DNA of 15,797 nucleotides from an uncultured Bacteriovorax sp. (GTDB taxonomy: Bacteria > Bdellovibrionota > Bacteriovoracia > Bacteriovoracales > Bacteriovoracaceae), in the NCBI GenBank assembly GCA_946482295.1, contig CAMLRB010000071.1, positions 1 through 15,797 on the forward strand, written 5' to 3'. Of the stretch, positions 13,438 through 15,797 are shown piece after piece. Position 1 is the first letter of the stretch; each line of letters starts with the position of its first letter. The notes beneath the pieces are model-generated. The model was not told the origin of the DNA. It made no database searches and was given only the letters and a program-made list of their open reading frames with translations. The position numbers and the translations under genes were made by a program.

Positions 13438-14502
13438 ATGGATGTTAGAAAATCAAACACGGAATGGAAGCTCTCTGAAGAAGAATTTAAAAAACGATAT
13501 CGCAATAATTTTTATGATTCTTATTTTGATCCGCATCGAGAGCAAATAGAAACGTTTGCTGATATTGCATGGCGAGCTTATCTTGAGGGGAGAAAAGCCC
13601 CTCATACTAAAAAAGCAGGAAAGGCGTACTCTGATCCCCATTATGATTTGAGTCTAGAATGGTTGGCAGCAAAAGACGCTATTGATAAAGCTCAAATTGA
13701 ACATGAAAAAAAAGATGGATCACCAAAAATACTTTTGATCAATGCTTCTCATCGCAATGATCACACTTGTCCTGGAGAAATTTCTAAAAGCAGCAGGCTT
13801 TATCAAAAAGCGCTGGAGACACTTCATACGGCGGGCGCCGATGTTGAGACGCTAGAACTCAATCAATTAAGCTCAGAATTTTCTAAAAGAATTTTTCCCT
13901 GTAAGGCCTGCGTTTCGACGGCCATGCCTCTTTGTCACTGGCCCTGTTCATGTTATCCCAATCACTCACTCAATCAAGTGAACGACTGGATGAATGACAT
14001 TTATCCCATGTGGGTTCGAGCTCATGGAATTATGATCATTTCACCCGTTTATTGGCATCAATCTCCCAGTGCCCTGAAACTCATGATCGATCGATTAGTC
14101 TGTGCAGATGGAGGAAATCCTGATCCTACAACTACTCAAGGAAAAAATGTGGAACTCGCCAAAAAACTAGAATTGGAAGGATGGAGCTATCCTCGACATT
14201 TGAAAGGAAGAGTTTTTTCTGTTGTTGTTCACGGAGATGCTATGGGTGTTGACGATTCTAAAAATACTCTTTGCGATTGGCTGGAGGAGATGGAATTAAC
14301 TCCCACAGGTAATTTGGGAAAAATCGGACGCTACATCGGTTATTTCAAACCATATGCCACCAGTCACCAGGATCTTGATCACGATGAAAATATTTTTCAA
14401 GAAGTCGTGAATGCGGCCAAGGCCCTTATCTACTCTGTTCAATCTAATAGAGAGGACAAACTTCGTTTCTCACCTGAGCTAGAGGACCCGAGGCCAAAAT
14501 GA
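13438..14502 (+). CDS. Flavodoxin-family / NADPH-dependent FMN reductase-like protein with Cys cluster
   Basis: I choose ATG 13438, giving 354 residues, because GAGGAG (13427-13432) lies five bases upstream; the ATG at 13423 precedes this ribosome site. Residues 1-95 are a helical extension. From about 97 a flavodoxin-like fold begins (KILLINASHRNDHTCPG), with SPVYWHQSPSALKLMIDR at 202-219 as the flavin-loop region. Between these lies a cysteine cluster at 155, 158, 166, 170 and 172, placed like the Fe-S motif of iron-sulfur flavoproteins although spaced differently. It probably binds FMN and reduces a small substrate or quinone, with or without a metal cluster. The stop overlaps the ATG of the DUF488 gene (ATGA), so the two genes form an operon. 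Confidence 0.85.
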   Translation: MDVRKSNTEWKLSEEEFKKRYRNNFYDSYFDPHREQIETFADIAWRAYLEGRKAPHTKKAGKAYSDPHYDLSLEWLAAKDAIDKAQIEHEKKDGSPKILLINASHRNDHTCPGEISKSSRLYQKALETLHTAGADVETLELNQLSSEFSKRIFPCKACVSTAMPLCHWPCSCYPNHSLNQVNDWMNDIYPMWVRAHGIMIISPVYWHQSPSALKLMIDRLVCADGGNPDPTTTQGKNVELAKKLELEGWSYPRHLKGRVFSVVVHGDAMGVDDSKNTLCDWLEEMELTPTGNLGKIGRYIGYFKPYATSHQDLDHDENIFQEVVNAAKALIYSVQSNREDKLRFSPELEDPRPK

Positions 14503-15023
14503 AAACAATTTTCACGATAGGTCACTCAACACATACGACTCGTGAGTTTATGTCCATACTCAAATCGTTTGAGATCGAAATTCTTGTTGATATTCGTCAT
14601 TATCCTGGTTCTCGCCATTGCCCTCAATTTGGAAAAACACGGCTGAAAAATAATTTAGAAAGAAACCACATTCAGTATCTTCATTTTGTTGATCTAGGAG
14701 GGCGAAGACGTCCGAATAAAGAATCAAAGCTAAACACAGCATGGAGAAGTCCGCAGTTTAGAGGTTATGCTGATTGGATGCAGACAAAAGAGTTTAAAAA
14801 TGCACTTCGAGAGCTTATTAAAATTGCACGCACACACAGAGTCGTCATCATGTGTACTGAAGCCGTACCATGGCGTTGTCATCGGTCGCTTGTGGGTGAT
14901 GCTTTGCTTGCGCGAGGATTTGAGGTTCAGGATATATTCGCGGAGGAAAAATCTAAACCGCACAAACCCATTCCATTTGCTAAATTTGAGGGGATGGATG
15001 TGACATATCCTTTCGAGGTTTAA
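14499..15023 (+). CDS. DUF488 family protein
   Basis: This 174-residue protein has the family blocks TIGHST (6-11), VDIRHYPGSR (30-39) and CTEAVPWRCHRSLV (119-132). The conserved Arg and Cys-His-Arg residues look like an active site, but the biochemical role of DUF488 is not established. The protein is cytosolic and of normal length. It is translationally coupled to the flavodoxin-family gene through an ATGA overlap, which hints at a redox or nucleotide-linked job. A terminator-like hairpin lies about 100 bases downstream. Confidence 0.92.
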   Translation: MKTIFTIGHSTHTTREFMSILKSFEIEILVDIRHYPGSRHCPQFGKTRLKNNLERNHIQYLHFVDLGGRRRPNKESKLNTAWRSPQFRGYADWMQTKEFKNALRELIKIARTHRVVIMCTEAVPWRCHRSLVGDALLARGFEVQDIFAEEKSKPHKPIPFAKFEGMDVTYPFEV

Positions 15024-15289
15024 GTTGATAATAAAGGCCTGAGTTCGCTAGATATTGAGCACAGTAATGGTTTCCTTCGTACAGAAGGGGAGTGTTTTGA
15101 GAGATCCAGTTGGGAAGTGCTATGTATGCTTGTAGCTCCGTTATAAGCATGATTTTTAATTTTAGTATCGGGATTAATCATGCGGGCAAAGACTTCGCTT
15201 GGACCACCATTACTTGTTCCTTAGCTAGCTGAGATGCTTGCACCAATGATAAGAGGACGGGAAAAGAGTTCTCGAATTATCTGTGTCAT
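15024..15289 (-). pseudogene. Decayed remnant resembling an SGNH/GDSL hydrolase
   Basis: Reading the minus strand from ATG 15289 gives MTQIIRELFSRPLIIGASIS and then AS, a stop TAA at 15223-15221, and in the same frame GTSNGGPSEVFARMINPDTK followed by IKNHAYNGATS. The GAS block with SGGP-like continuation resembles the nucleophile block of SGNH hydrolases. Beyond roughly 15130 another frame reads more like protein (ALPNWISQNTPLLYEGNHYC, then AQYLANSGLY), suggesting a frameshift or internal deletion. The whole is far shorter than an SGNH enzyme. The family call is from pattern recognition. This remnant fills most of the otherwise gene-free stretch 15024-15393; the rest (15290-15393) shows only weak promoter-like sequence. 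Confidence 0.5.
15126..15157 (+). terminator. Possible intrinsic terminator of the flavodoxin-family/DUF488 operon
   Basis: On the plus strand ATGCTTGTAG, a five-base loop CTCCG and TTATAAGCAT can pair over ten positions (two G-U), followed by GATTTTT and more T. The stem is AT-rich and the site lies inside the minus-strand pseudogene, so it may be fortuitous. Confidence 0.35.
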
Positions 15290-15393
15290 TTGGTCTTCCT
15301 TTTTGTCAGTTACGATTCAGATTATCAACCTGGCTTTTCTTAGGCAAACTTCACCCACTTTCCCCGTGCGCGGCCCTCAAGTAAAATGAGAGA

Positions 15394-15797
15394 ATGCGTT
15401 TCATCGTCTTTTTATTTACGCTTCTCATTTCTCTTAAAAGTTTTGCGAGTGACTTTTCTTTTACCTATGAATACAGATTTCGACCGACAGGCTTCAGTAT
15501 TGAACTGGAAGAACTTACAAAACATTTTGAGGATAAAAATTTTAACAGACTAAGTTCTTTTCCCACGGGAAATCTGCCATTCATACATGCAGATGAAGTT
15601 CTGTATTCTCAATCCCACACTGGTACAATTTTTATTAAAATAGGATTAATTGCTCCTGCCGATCAACGTTTTAAATTAATCACTTTGGGAAATCTAACAC
15701 TCTTTCATACCAATACAGCAAGCATCGCTTTTTTTGATTTTTCATCACATGAATTGCAAGTGTTGAGTTCAGGGCTTAATCAAAAAGTTTCATTTTC
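15394..15797 (+). CDS. Secreted hypothetical protein, 3'-truncated by the window
   Basis: An open frame starts at ATG 15394 and runs to the last base without a stop; 134 codons are visible. The N-terminus is a signal peptide (MRFIVFLFTLLISLKSFA), so the product is exported. The mature part has no cysteine in view and a mixed beta-like pattern (TGTIFIKIGLIAPADQRFKL). I do not recognise the family. A second ATG at 15386 is in another frame that soon closes. The ribosome site is weak (GAGAG-like, close to the ATG). Full length and function cannot be judged from this window. Confidence 0.65.
   Translation, partial: MRFIVFLFTLLISLKSFASDFSFTYEYRFRPTGFSIELEELTKHFEDKNFNRLSSFPTGNLPFIHADEVLYSQSHTGTIFIKIGLIAPADQRFKLITLGNLTLFHTNTASIAFFDFSSHELQVLSSGLNQKVSF

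Overview
The window is compact, AT-rich, gene-dense chromosomal DNA of a Gram-negative bacterium: there are Sec signal peptides, a probable lipoprotein and OMP-like beta segments. The mix of many small secreted proteins, a large hybrid sensor kinase and very tight packing would fit the Bdellovibrionota/Bacteriovorax group. That placement is an impression, not a demonstrated assignment. I see no rRNA, tRNA, CRISPR array, insertion sequence or phage gene.

Left part (1-4327). The 3' part of a DUF898 (YjgN-like) membrane protein overlaps an M48 metallopeptidase, and the two form a translationally coupled pair. Next comes a RibD-C/DHFR-like reductase (-). A 72-aa beta-rich protein (+) follows with a recognisable promoter. 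Then a probable minus-strand operon reads a luciferase-like (LLM) flavin oxidoreductase into a hemolysin III/PAQR membrane protein.

Middle (4423-9982). A secreted PAP2/class A-type acid phosphatase overlaps a gene for an unrecognised envelope protein with one TM helix and a beta-rich C-terminus. A 38-aa lysine-rich gene, absent from ordinary ORF lists because of its size, converges on a coiled-coil lipoprotein gene. The most unusual block is 6618-9982. It holds two paralogous secreted proteins with the same six-cysteine, three-repeat layout and identical Cys spacing. Between them is an unrelated secreted four-Cys protein on the other strand. Directly downstream of one paralog lies an ABC ATPase coupled to a permease that carries C-terminal ankyrin repeats. 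The likely unit is Cys-repeat protein, then ATPase, then permease-ankyrin, possibly followed by the lipoprotein.

Right part (10106-15797). An Hpt protein overlaps a 848-aa hybrid histidine kinase (8 TM, HisKA, HATPase, two receivers), which makes a phosphorelay without its output regulator. A 4HBT thioesterase lies tail-to-tail with it. A Cys-rich flavodoxin-family protein is coupled to a DUF488 protein. Positions 15024-15393 hold no intact gene but contain a decayed minus-strand remnant resembling an SGNH/GDSL hydrolase. A secreted protein gene then runs off the right edge.

General traits. All five tail-to-tail gene pairs overlap or lie within 19 bases, so there is no room for ordinary terminators between them. 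The tetramer GGCC looks strongly over-represented for such AT-rich DNA, whereas CCGG does not.
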